Positions 1 to 5,023 of a stretch of DNA of 5,184 nucleotides are shown here, piece by piece. Below the pieces are notes generated by a model. It was not told the DNA's origin, made no database searches, and saw only the letters and a program-made list of their open reading frames with translations. Made by a program: the position numbers and the translations under genes. Numbering within the stretch: position 1 is the stretch's first letter; each line of letters opens with the position of its first letter. Origin of the DNA: Paracoccaceae bacterium (lineage in GTDB: Bacteria; Pseudomonadota; Alphaproteobacteria; Rhodobacterales; Rhodobacteraceae); NCBI GenBank assembly GCA_007119835.1, contig SKOX01000213.1, forward strand, positions 1 to 5,184. Direction: 5' to 3'.

Positions 1-74
1 TCCTCGGCGGGGAAATACATGTTGATTTCCATCCCGCAGGTGACTTCCTCGATCTTCGGCGTGGTCCAAGCCAT
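1..74 (-). CDS. pqqA: PqqA, PQQ precursor peptide (partial, C-terminus off the left edge)
   Basis: The reverse strand from the ATG at 74-72 reads MAWTTPKIEEVTCGMEINMY followed by FPAE and runs off the window after 24 full codons. PqqA is the ribosomally made peptide whose Glu and Tyr are cross-linked by the radical SAM enzyme PqqE (with chaperone PqqD) and excised to become the cofactor pyrroloquinoline quinone. The diagnostic Glu-x3-Tyr spacing is present as E16 and Y20, in the usual G-M-E-I-N-M-Y context. PqqA peptides are commonly about 23-40 residues, so only the last few codons should be missing. A strong Shine-Dalgarno (GGGAGG, complement of 81-86) sits 6 bases upstream of the start, which fixes the start. 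Further pqq genes would be expected beyond the left edge. It is easily missed by gene callers because of its size and edge position. The identification is strong because both the motif and the surrounding PQQ-linked genes agree. Confidence 0.9.
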   Translation of the reverse strand, partial: MAWTTPKIEEVTCGMEINMYFPAE

Positions 75-214
75 CGTGTTCCTCCCGGCTTTATGGTGTG
101 CTTCGAGCATGTCCCAGTGCCCTCTCAGACGCAACGTGTTTCGGAGCGGCGCGATGCCCGACCAAAGTGCCATGCCCACGCCCTCACACGGGCGCGTTCA
201 GGCCGGGCAAGCTA

Positions 215-243
215 TTGGAAGACCCCCTGCTTTCGCCTAGACT
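215..243 (+). promoter_or_regulatory. Candidate sigma70-type promoter for the 316-1052 gene pair
   Basis: TTGGAA (215-220) and TAGACT (238-243) each match four of six consensus positions and are separated by exactly 17 bases. Transcription would start near 250 and give a leader of about 65 bases before the ATG at 316. In GC-rich alphaproteobacteria, promoters often deviate from this consensus, so this is a candidate only. Confidence 0.35.
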
Positions 244-254
244 GCAGCCAGGGG
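224..254. repeat. Spaced inverted repeat CCCCTG-N19-CAGGGG over the candidate -10 element
   Basis: CCCCTG (224-229) is mirrored exactly by CAGGGG (249-254). The centre of symmetry falls at about 239, inside the candidate -10 hexamer, and a CTGCAG palindrome (242-247) lies within the spacer. The placement would suit a dimeric repressor or activator site. Six-base arms in GC-rich DNA also occur by chance, so support is weak. Confidence 0.2.
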
Positions 255-315
255 CCGTCGCAGAGCGGGGAAGCTCTCCGGCCCGACAAGATCGCGAACG
301 CCAAGGGAGGAATGC

Positions 316-675
316 ATGGCCATCGCACACTGCCGGGCTGGGCGAGTCGGCCTGTCCACCCTCGCCGCCCTGGTCGCCGTCGCGGCGCCCGTCTTCGCCG
401 CCAACGACTATCCGACCACGGCGCGGGTCGACTACGTCCTCGGCTGCATGGCGGCGAACGGGCAGGACTACATCGTGATGGAACGCTGCGCGTGCAGCAT
501 CGACGCGATCGCCGAGACCATCCCCTACGAGGACTACGAGCGGATCGAGACCATCCTGAGGATGCGGGAGGGCCGCGGCGAGCTCGCGCTGCTGTTCCGG
601 ACCTCGCCCGCGCTCGAGGAGCAGGTGCAGGCGTTCAAGCAGGCCCAGGTCGAGGCCGACCTGAAGTGCTTCTGA
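316..675 (+). CDS. Small secreted four-cysteine protein of unknown function
   Basis: This encodes 119 residues. The N-terminus has two arginines followed by a hydrophobic stretch (about 11-28) ending in V-F-A before A29-N30, a clear Sec signal peptide, so the mature protein (about 91 residues) should be periplasmic. The mature part contains four cysteines: C44 (Leu-Gly-Cys-Met), the Cys-x-Cys pair C58/C60, and C118 next to the C-terminus. They could form two disulfides or a metal site. The middle (about 61-90) looks helical and charged. There is no haem motif (CxxCH). I do not recognise a named family; my impression that similar small proteins accompany PQQ or c-type cytochrome genes is from memory and unverified. 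GGGAGG at 305-310, five bases before the ATG, supports the start. The cytochrome gene begins inside its last codons, so the two are probably translationally coupled and functionally linked, for example in cytochrome redox handling or copper/metal handling. That role is inference. Confidence 0.82.
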   Translation: MAIAHCRAGRVGLSTLAALVAVAAPVFAANDYPTTARVDYVLGCMAANGQDYIVMERCACSIDAIAETIPYEDYERIETILRMREGRGELALLFRTSPALEEQVQAFKQAQVEADLKCF

Positions 676-1052
676 GCCGCCCGGGCCGGGCGGCGGCGCT
701 GGCTGCCGCATGGACGGCCTTGGGATCGACGGCCGCGGCGGATGCCGAACTGGCTGCCGGCGAGCGCGTCTTCCGCAACCAGTGCATGGGCTGCCATGCG
801 GTCGAGGCCGGGCTCAACCGCGCCGGGCCGACGCTGCACGGCCTGTTCGGCCGAAAAGCCGGCTCGCTCGAGGGGTTCAACTACTCGCGCGCGATGCGGG
901 AGGCGGACCTCGTCTGGACGCCCGAGACGCTCGACGCCTTCCTCGCGGAGCCGAACGCCGTGGTGCCCGGCACGATCATGGTGTTCTGGGGCCTTCGCTC
1001 CGACGACCGCCGCCGGGTGATCGCCTATCTCGAGGCCGCGGCGGCGGAGTGA
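666..1052 (+). CDS. Secreted mono-haem class I cytochrome c (GTG start)
   Basis: This is a periplasmic electron carrier of 128 residues. From the GTG at 666, residues 1-25 form a signal peptide (Arg-5/Arg-8, then an alanine/leucine-rich core ending A-A-A before Asp26). The haem-binding motif C40-M-G-C43-H44 follows, with a Gly-Pro-Thr-Leu-His-Gly-Leu-Phe-Gly-Arg segment (54-63) and a C-terminal Val-Pro-Gly-Thr-Ile-Met motif in which M105 is the likely sixth ligand. This is the layout of the mitochondrial-type c/c2/c550 group. There is no nearby ATG in frame. GTG 666 is chosen because it gives a complete signal peptide with no excess; a weak GAGG (652-655) lies 10 bases upstream, and CTG at 672 is a less likely alternative. 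The start overlaps the end of the preceding gene by 10 bases, which suggests coupled translation. The frame stays open far upstream (to about 93), so automated calls may add a false N-terminus. A role in accepting electrons from a quinoprotein dehydrogenase is inferred from context. Confidence 0.92.
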   Translation: MLLSRPGRAAALAAAWTALGSTAAADAELAAGERVFRNQCMGCHAVEAGLNRAGPTLHGLFGRKAGSLEGFNYSRAMREADLVWTPETLDAFLAEPNAVVPGTIMVFWGLRSDDRRRVIAYLEAAAAE

Positions 1053-1096
1053 GCCGGCGGCGTCTTCAGCCGGCGCGAACCGGGCCGAGCCGCCCG
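1053..1096. terminator. Two GC-rich hairpins between convergent genes, possible bidirectional terminator
   Basis: The 52-base gap separates the stop of the cytochrome gene (plus) from the stop of the permease gene (minus). GCCGGC at 1053-1058 can pair with GCCGGC at 1069-1074 (loop of 10), and CGGGC at 1081-1085 with GCCCG at 1092-1096 (loop of 6). Neither is followed by a T-run on either strand, so classic intrinsic termination is not shown. Confidence 0.3.
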
Positions 1097-1104
1097 ACCG
1101 CGCG

Positions 1105-1905
1105 TCACTCCGCGGCCGCGCCCTTGCGCGCCATCATGCCGCGGGCCGGGTTGTAGCCGAGGATGGCGAGGCCGAGCAGGACGGCGGTGGTGGCGAGGAC
1201 GATGCCGGTCGCCTCGACGTTCAGCTGGCCGTAGAGGGCGAAGCGGATCATCTCCACGGCGTGGGTAAACGGATTGAGCTCGGCGATGCGGGCGATGAGC
1301 GGGCTCGATTCGCGCAGGCGCCAGATCGGATAGAGGGCCGACGACAGGAAGAACATCGGGAAGATGACGAAGTTCATCACGCCCGCGAAGTTCTCGAGCT
1401 GCTTGATGAAGGACGACAGCAGCAGGCCGAGCGAGCCGACCATCAGGCCGGTGAGAAAGAGCGCCGGCAGGATGAGGAGCCAGCCGTCCGTCGGCAGCCG
1501 GATCCCGTAGAGCGACGCGATCAAGAGGAAGGCGTAGACCTGCACGATGGAGACCAGGGTGCCGGCGACGAGCTTGGCCACCAGCAGGAAGCCGCGGGGC
1601 AGCGGGCTCACCAGCAGGACGCGCATCGAGCCCATCTCGCGGTCGTAGACCATCGAGAGCGAGCTCTGCATGCCGTTGAACAGCTGCACCATGCCGATCA
1701 GCCCGGGCACGATGTAGACCTCGTAGAGAATGTAGGTCTGGTAGGGCGGCGTGATCGCGACGCCGAGCGCCATGCGGAAGCCGGCGGCGAAGACGATCAG
1801 CCACACCAGCGGCCGGACCAGGGCCGCTATGAACCGGCCGCGCTGGTGGACGAAGCGCAGGAGCTCGCGCCAGACGACGCCCCAGAAGCAGCGCAGGTAG
1901 GTCAT
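1105..1905 (-). CDS. pedC: ABC-2 type permease of the PQQ-dependent alcohol dehydrogenase-associated ABC system
   Basis: This encodes 266 residues, the usual length for a single-domain ABC-2 membrane subunit. About six membrane segments can be seen (roughly 25-42, 63-80, 107-132, 141-164, 174-191 and 233-250). Family hallmarks are the cytoplasmic Tyr-Asp-Arg-Glu-x-Gly-Ser-Met-Arg stretch followed by a Pro-Leu-Pro-Arg turn (87-104), and the Leu-Asn-Pro-Phe-Thr-His motif (210-215) before the last segment. The sequence fits the PedC-type family (TIGR03861), named after the phenylethanol (ped) cluster of Pseudomonas putida, where it accompanies PQQ alcohol dehydrogenases. The ATG (1905-1903) overlaps the stop of the ATPase gene as ATGA, so translation is probably coupled; only a weak purine-rich site precedes it. 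ABC-2 permeases normally export, and the substrate of this group is not established. It is the last gene of the minus-strand train. Confidence 0.9.
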   Translation of the reverse strand: MTYLRCFWGVVWRELLRFVHQRGRFIAALVRPLVWLIVFAAGFRMALGVAITPPYQTYILYEVYIVPGLIGMVQLFNGMQSSLSMVYDREMGSMRVLLVSPLPRGFLLVAKLVAGTLVSIVQVYAFLLIASLYGIRLPTDGWLLILPALFLTGLMVGSLGLLLSSFIKQLENFAGVMNFVIFPMFFLSSALYPIWRLRESSPLIARIAELNPFTHAVEMIRFALYGQLNVEATGIVLATTAVLLGLAILGYNPARGMMARKGAAAE

Positions 1906-2648
1906 GCCGCCATGCCGGTCAGCGCCTCGAAGGCGGCGCCGATCGAGGTGGCGCGCGCCTGGGCGCTGACGAGGGCGACGCTGCCATGGGCCTTGATGCG
2001 GCCGCGGTCGAGGACGACGACGGTGTCGCTGTCGTGGACCTCGTCGATCAGGTGGGTCGCCCACAGCACGGCGACGCCGTCCTCGGCCGAGAGGCGGTGG
2101 ACGTGCTCGACGATGCCGCGGCGGCTGGCGATGTCGAGGCCGACGGTCGGCTCGTCGAGCAGCAGGAGGCGCGGTGCGTGGATGAGCGCGCGGGCGATCT
2201 CGACGCGCCGGCGCTGGCCGCCCGAGAGGGTGCGCACCCGGTCGCGGATGCTGCCCGCCATGCCGACGCGGTCGAGCTGCTCCTCGATGCGCGCGCGCGC
2301 GAGGCGGCGCGGCATGCCGTGGAGCGCGGCGTGATAGGCGAGGTTCTGGCGCACGGTGAGGTCGAGGTCGAGGGTCGGCTGCTGGAAGACGACGCCGAGC
2401 CGGGCGAGCGCCCGGCGCGGCTCGGCGCGCACGTCGTGGCCGTCGATGCGGATGGTGCCGACCCGCCGGTCGTAGAGGCGGGTGACGAGGGAGAAGAGCG
2501 TGGTCTTGCCGGCGCCGTTCGGGCCGAGCAGGACGAGGAACTCGCCCCGCGCGATCGCGAAGCCGACGTCGTCCAGCACCGGCTTGCCCGAGTAGCTGAA
2601 GCTCAGGCCGCCGATCTCGAGAGCCGGGGGCTCGAGGGTGCCGTGCAT
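1902..2648 (-). CDS. ABC transporter ATP-binding subunit, PQQ-dependent alcohol dehydrogenase system
   Basis: This is a 248-residue nucleotide-binding domain with every motif intact: Walker A G42-P-N-G-A-G-K48-T49, Q-loop Phe-Gln (Q89), signature L141-S-G-G-Q145, Walker B L161-L-L-L-D165-E166, D-loop Gly-Leu-Asp (170-172) and the switch histidine H199 (Ala-Thr-His). It should power the ABC-2 permease encoded by the next gene, whose ATG overlaps its stop codon by 4 bases. The sequence style fits the PQQ-linked ATPase family (TIGR03864), corresponding to the PedB role in ped clusters; this assignment is from memory. The start at 2648 is preceded by AGAGG (complement of 2658-2662), nine bases away. 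It is separated from the propeller gene by 52 bases containing a stem-loop. The N-terminal ten residues before the first strand are short and unremarkable. It is catalytically competent by sequence; only the transported substrate is unknown. Confidence 0.94.
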   Translation of the reverse strand: MHGTLEPPALEIGGLSFSYSGKPVLDDVGFAIARGEFLVLLGPNGAGKTTLFSLVTRLYDRRVGTIRIDGHDVRAEPRRALARLGVVFQQPTLDLDLTVRQNLAYHAALHGMPRRLARARIEEQLDRVGMAGSIRDRVRTLSGGQRRRVEIARALIHAPRLLLLDEPTVGLDIASRRGIVEHVHRLSAEDGVAVLWATHLIDEVHDSDTVVVLDRGRIKAHGSVALVSAQARATSIGAAFEALTGMAA

Positions 2649-2683
2649 GTCAGCTCGCCTCTCGGTGCATGTCGGCCCCCGGC

Positions 2684-2700
2684 GCGCCTGGGCCCGGCGC
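2684..2700 (-). other. Intercistronic stem-loop after the beta-propeller gene
   Basis: GCGCC (2684-2688) pairs perfectly with GGCGC (2696-2700) around a 7-base loop, starting directly after the TGA at 2703-2701 in the direction of transcription. It has no T-run and the ATPase gene follows, so RNA stabilisation or partial attenuation is likelier than full termination. It is the weakest of three similar elements in the operon. Confidence 0.35.
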
Positions 2701-3672
2701 TCAGTCTACGACGATCACGCCCCAGGGGAAGCGGCCGACCGGGATCGAGCGCACCGGCTCGAGGCTGTTCACCTCGATCATGGTGACGTCGCCGCTCACG
2801 CCGTTGGTGGTGAAGAGGCGCGTCTCGTCGCCGTTGAGCGCCATGTGCCACGGCCGCTGGCCGACCAGGATGTAGTCGAGAACCTCGTAGCTTTCCTGGT
2901 CGACGACGGCAATCCGGTTCGAGGGCCCGAGGGCGACGAAGCCGTAGCGGCCGTCGGAGGTGAGCTCGACGCCGACGGCCTGCACGGCCTCGCGCGGGAC
3001 GCCTGGCACGTCGAAGGTGATGGTGTGCACGATCTCGAAGCTCTCCATGTCGATCACCGACACGGTGGCGCCGATCTCGGACGACACCCAGACCTGGGAG
3101 CCGTCATGGGTGAACTCGGCGTGGCGCGGTCGCGCATCGACCAGCACGTTGTGCTCGATCTGCATCGCCTCGGTGTCGATGAAATGCGCCATGTTGGTGG
3201 TCTCGGTGGTGTTGACCACCCAGGCGCCGTCGGGGCTGACCGCGATGCCCTCGGGCTCGACACCGACGGGGATCTCGGCGACGCGGGTGCGCGCCTCGTA
3301 GTCGAGGACGGTGACGATGTTGTCGTCCTCGTTCGAGATGTAGATGTAGGGGCGGTTCGGGTCGACGCGGATCACCTCCGGGTCGGGGCCGGAGGAGAGG
3401 CTCGAGGTGACGTCGTGGCTCTCGACGTCGATCACGTCGATCACGTCGTCGTCGCCGGCGGCCACGAACAGCATGGTGCCGTCGCTGCTGAGCGCCATGG
3501 CGCGGGGTCGGCGGCTTACCTCGATGGTGTCGATGACCTCGAGGCTCTCGCCGTCGATCACCGAGACGGTGTTGTCCTGCTCGTTCGAGACGAAGATTTT
3601 TTCGGCAAGCGCCGGCGTCGTGGCGACCAGGCCGGCCGTCACCGCTGCGACGAGGGTTTTCGGTCCTGTCAT
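2701..3672 (-). CDS. Secreted seven-bladed YVTN-type beta-propeller, PQQ-dependent catabolism-associated
   Basis: This encodes 323 residues with a signal peptide (Lys-5, hydrophobic 7-20, cleavage likely after A-L-A at 21-23). The rest splits into seven repeats of about 40 residues beginning near 26, 66, 108, 150, 192, 242 and 284. Each has the pattern [I/V/Y]-[F/Y/W]-V-[S/A]-x-N/E-x-x-[D/N]-x-V-x-V-[I/V/L]-D, and most end in a Ser-x-Asp-Gly turn. Blade 5 carries an extra loop of about eight residues (222-231). The C-terminal strand Val-Ile-Val-Val-Asp could close the ring with the N-terminal strand. The mature protein has no cysteine. It matches the PQQ-associated propeller family (TIGR03866 by recollection). 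Such propellers are binding scaffolds, not proven enzymes; no quinoprotein tryptophan-docking motifs are evident, so it is not a dehydrogenase. The start at ATG 3672 is set by GGGAGG at 3681-3686; an in-frame ATG at 3696 lies upstream of that site and is rejected. A role with the binding protein and ABC subunits is inferred from operon position. Confidence 0.9.
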   Translation of the reverse strand: MTGPKTLVAAVTAGLVATTPALAEKIFVSNEQDNTVSVIDGESLEVIDTIEVSRRPRAMALSSDGTMLFVAAGDDDVIDVIDVESHDVTSSLSSGPDPEVIRVDPNRPYIYISNEDDNIVTVLDYEARTRVAEIPVGVEPEGIAVSPDGAWVVNTTETTNMAHFIDTEAMQIEHNVLVDARPRHAEFTHDGSQVWVSSEIGATVSVIDMESFEIVHTITFDVPGVPREAVQAVGVELTSDGRYGFVALGPSNRIAVVDQESYEVLDYILVGQRPWHMALNGDETRLFTTNGVSGDVTMIEVNSLEPVRSIPVGRFPWGVIVVD

Positions 3673-3680
3673 GTCGTGTG

Positions 3681-3686
3681 CCTCCC
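3681..3686 (-). promoter_or_regulatory. Ribosome-binding site fixing the propeller start
   Basis: On the minus strand this reads GGGAGG, eight bases before ATG 3672-3670. It lies downstream of the alternative in-frame ATG at 3696, which has no comparable site, so the shorter protein with its clean signal peptide is the right call. Confidence 0.75.
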
Positions 3687-3701
3687 AGAATTGCATGGCG
3701 C

Positions 3702-3720
3702 GGCGGCCGGTGCGGCCGCC
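3702..3720 (-). other. Intercistronic stem-loop after the substrate-binding protein gene
   Basis: GGCGGCC (3702-3708) and GGCCGCC (3714-3720) form a perfect seven-pair GC stem with a 5-base loop, five bases past the stop codon of the binding-protein gene and before the propeller ribosome-binding site. Stem-loops at this place in ABC operons commonly protect the binding-protein message from 3' decay, which would give it higher expression than downstream genes; that role here is inferred. Confidence 0.5.
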
Positions 3721-3725
3721 CGCGT

Positions 3726-4964
3726 TCAGGACGTGCAGCCGGTCTCGGGCGCGTCGTGGCCGAGCGAGTCCATCGGCGTCACCGGGTGCAGGAAGCCCTC
3801 CTGCGGCGAGACCGAGGCGACCATGCGCGGGCCGGTGACGAGGATCGGCTGGCGGAGCTGGCGGTCCCAGGACCGGAAGGTCACCGGGTCGCCGAGATAG
3901 GCGCCGAGCTGGAAGCCGTCGCCCATGATGTAGTCGACGATCTCCTCCTGCCCGACCGACCGGGTGCGGGTGGCGCCCTCGCCGATCGCGCGCACCGCCA
4001 GCCAGGCGGCGAAGTCGGTGGGCGTCATCCAGCGGTCGGCCTGCGCCTCGAAGCGGCGGTGGAGCTGGACGGCGCCCCAGCTCTCGTGGGCGCGGTGCCA
4101 GGCGGTGGCGATCAGGCCCTGGGTGCCGCCGACCGGGCGCGGCCGCCACGTCTGGTAGGGGAAATACTCGCCGAAATAGTCGGTCTCGTCGACGACGATC
4201 AGGATGTCGTGGTCGGGCAGGTCCTGCAGGAAGACCGGGACCTCGCGCTGGATGGCGTGGAAGCCGCCCTCGGCGCGGCGGGCGAGCGCGGTGTGCGGCC
4301 AGTCGAGCTCGCCGGCGATGCGACCGCCGAAGCGTGTGGCGGCGCGGCGGATGGCCTCGGCCCGCAGGCGGTCCTCGTCGGAGTTGCCGACGACGAGCGC
4401 CCAGGTCTGCCAGCGCTTGAACACGAGGAACTGGGCGAGCGCGTCGGACAGCATCGCCCGGCTCGGCGTCGTGTGGTAGAGGCTCGCGTGGCATTCCTCG
4501 TTGCGGAAGGCGTCGTCGGGCGCGCCCGCGTTGAAGATGACGACGTCGTCCGCCTCATCGGTGCCGAGAATGTCGCGCAGCCGGTCGGCCGGGAGGGCCG
4601 TTACGATCCACTCGGCGCCGTCCGCGATCAGCCCGCGGAAGGCCTCGGCCGCGTCGCCGTCGCGCGCGACGACGACCTCGTCGAGCAGGAATTCCTGGCC
4701 CATGAAGCGGCCGGTGGCGTTGTTGTCCTCGACCGCGAGGCGTGCGCCCTGGGCGCCGTCGTCCTCGACGACCGTGTCGAGCAGCGAGACCGGCTCCCGG
4801 TCACCGCGCTCGAGCCCGATGAAGCCGATGCGAAGCTGGTCGGCCGCAACGGCCGGCGCTGCGCCGACCGTCCCCACGATTGCTGCCGCGAGGCCGGCGC
4901 AGATCGCGCCGGCAAGGGCGGCGCGGCGGACCCTCGCCACCTCGGTTCGAGCCGTCCCGAACAT
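3726..4964 (-). CDS. Periplasmic substrate-binding protein, PQQ-dependent alcohol dehydrogenase ABC system
   Basis: This encodes 412 residues. An arginine-rich start is followed by a hydrophobic core (about 15-35) and Ala-Val-Ala at 38-40, a Sec signal peptide cleaved near 40/41. The mature part begins Leu-Arg-Ile-Gly-Phe-Ile-Gly, the first strand of a type I periplasmic binding fold (Leu/Ile/Val-binding or Peripla_BP_6-like). Next come an Ala-Val-Glu-Asp-Asn-Asn-Ala-Thr-Gly segment and a second-lobe region rich in Trp and His (about 265-305, including G-E-Y-F-P-Y-Q-T-W at 265-273 and T-A-W-H-R-A-H at 287-293). This resembles TIGR03863, the binding protein found with PQQ alcohol dehydrogenases (recognised, not searched). 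C158 and C410 are the only cysteines in the mature chain and could form a disulfide tying down the tail. C22 is not in a lipobox, so it is soluble rather than a lipoprotein. The start at 4964 is supported by AAGGGGG at 4969-4975. It is followed by the propeller gene after 53 bases. The ligand is unknown. Confidence 0.88.
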   Translation of the reverse strand: MFGTARTEVARVRRAALAGAICAGLAAAIVGTVGAAPAVAADQLRIGFIGLERGDREPVSLLDTVVEDDGAQGARLAVEDNNATGRFMGQEFLLDEVVVARDGDAAEAFRGLIADGAEWIVTALPADRLRDILGTDEADDVVIFNAGAPDDAFRNEECHASLYHTTPSRAMLSDALAQFLVFKRWQTWALVVGNSDEDRLRAEAIRRAATRFGGRIAGELDWPHTALARRAEGGFHAIQREVPVFLQDLPDHDILIVVDETDYFGEYFPYQTWRPRPVGGTQGLIATAWHRAHESWGAVQLHRRFEAQADRWMTPTDFAAWLAVRAIGEGATRTRSVGQEEIVDYIMGDGFQLGAYLGDPVTFRSWDRQLRQPILVTGPRMVASVSPQEGFLHPVTPMDSLGHDAPETGCTS

Positions 4965-4968
4965 CTTT

Positions 4969-4975
4969 CCCCCTT
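4969..4975 (-). promoter_or_regulatory. Ribosome-binding site fixing the binding-protein start
   Basis: The minus strand reads AAGGGGG then AAAG directly before ATG 4964-4962. An in-frame ATG at 5027 would start upstream of this site and overlap the previous gene's stop, so the shorter form, which begins with a proper signal peptide, is preferred. Confidence 0.65.
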
Positions 4976-4996
4976 CTTCGGTGCCGTGATGTGGGC

Positions 4997-5018
4997 GCGC
5001 GGGCGCTGCGGCCCGCGC
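4997..5018 (-). other. Intercistronic stem-loop after the cupredoxin-like gene
   Basis: GCGCGGGC (4997-5004) pairs perfectly over eight G-C pairs with GCCCGCGC (5011-5018) around a 6-base loop, five bases past the stop codon at 5026-5024. It is the strongest hairpin in the window. There is no T-run and the next gene starts 33 bases on, so it could act as an attenuator or as a stabilising 3' end for the upstream message. Confidence 0.5.
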
Positions 5019-5023
5019 CGGTG

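Larger units (their letters stand above)
75..315. promoter_or_regulatory. Divergent intergenic region between pqqA and the four-Cys protein/cytochrome pair
   Basis: These 241 bases separate two divergently read genes, so both promoters must lie here. The right part holds a plausible plus-strand promoter (215-243) and a spaced inverted repeat (224-254). The plus-strand gene has the Shine-Dalgarno GGGAGG at 305-310, 5 bases from its ATG; pqqA has its own at 81-86. I found no convincing -35/-10 pair for pqqA on the minus strand: a CATAAA at 95-100 is too close to the ribosome-binding site for a normal leader. Reading frames open across this stretch show no recognisable protein. Confidence 0.6.

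Noticed and set aside
19..240. Plus-strand 73-codon open frame over pqqA and the divergent gap
   Set aside because: No ribosome-binding site or family is evident, and its first part lies antisense to the pqqA start, which is strongly supported.
184..711. Minus-strand open frame of 175 codons opposite the four-Cys gene
   Set aside because: Its composition is proline/glycine/arginine-rich with no motif, and it lies opposite a protein with a clear signal peptide and a good ribosome-binding site.
1906..2064. 53-residue N-terminal extension of the permease
   Set aside because: It is Arg/Pro-rich shadow of the ATPase gene. The ATG at 1905 in the ATGA overlap gives the normal ABC-2 length and start.
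1261..2334. Plus-strand open frame of 357 codons over the permease and ATPase genes
   Set aside because: It has low-complexity Glu/Arg/Asp/Gln/Ala-rich composition with no recognisable motif, and lies opposite two fully motif-supported ABC genes.
3427..3453. Short tandem repeat (two copies of GTCGATCAC followed by GTC triplets)
   Set aside because: It encodes the Val-Ile-Asp-Val-Ile-Asp run inside blade 2 of the propeller and does not change blade length. It is explained by coding sequence.
2638..3900. Long plus-strand open frame (420 codons) antisense to the propeller gene
   Set aside because: Its translation is repetitive Asp/Val/His/Gly-rich sequence, the mirror of a GC-rich minus-strand gene. 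It has no domain, and the minus strand holds a clear propeller with signal peptide and ribosome-binding site.
2701..4494. Single 597-residue protein ending in the propeller
   Set aside because: The extra N-terminal half is Arg/Pro-rich out-of-frame reading through the binding-protein gene. The propeller has its own ribosome-binding site and signal peptide at 3672.
4896..4904. Possible lipobox cysteine (C22) in the binding protein
   Set aside because: The residues before it (Gly-Ala-Ile) do not fit a lipobox, and the hydrophobic segment continues past the cysteine to a standard Ala-x-Ala cleavage site.
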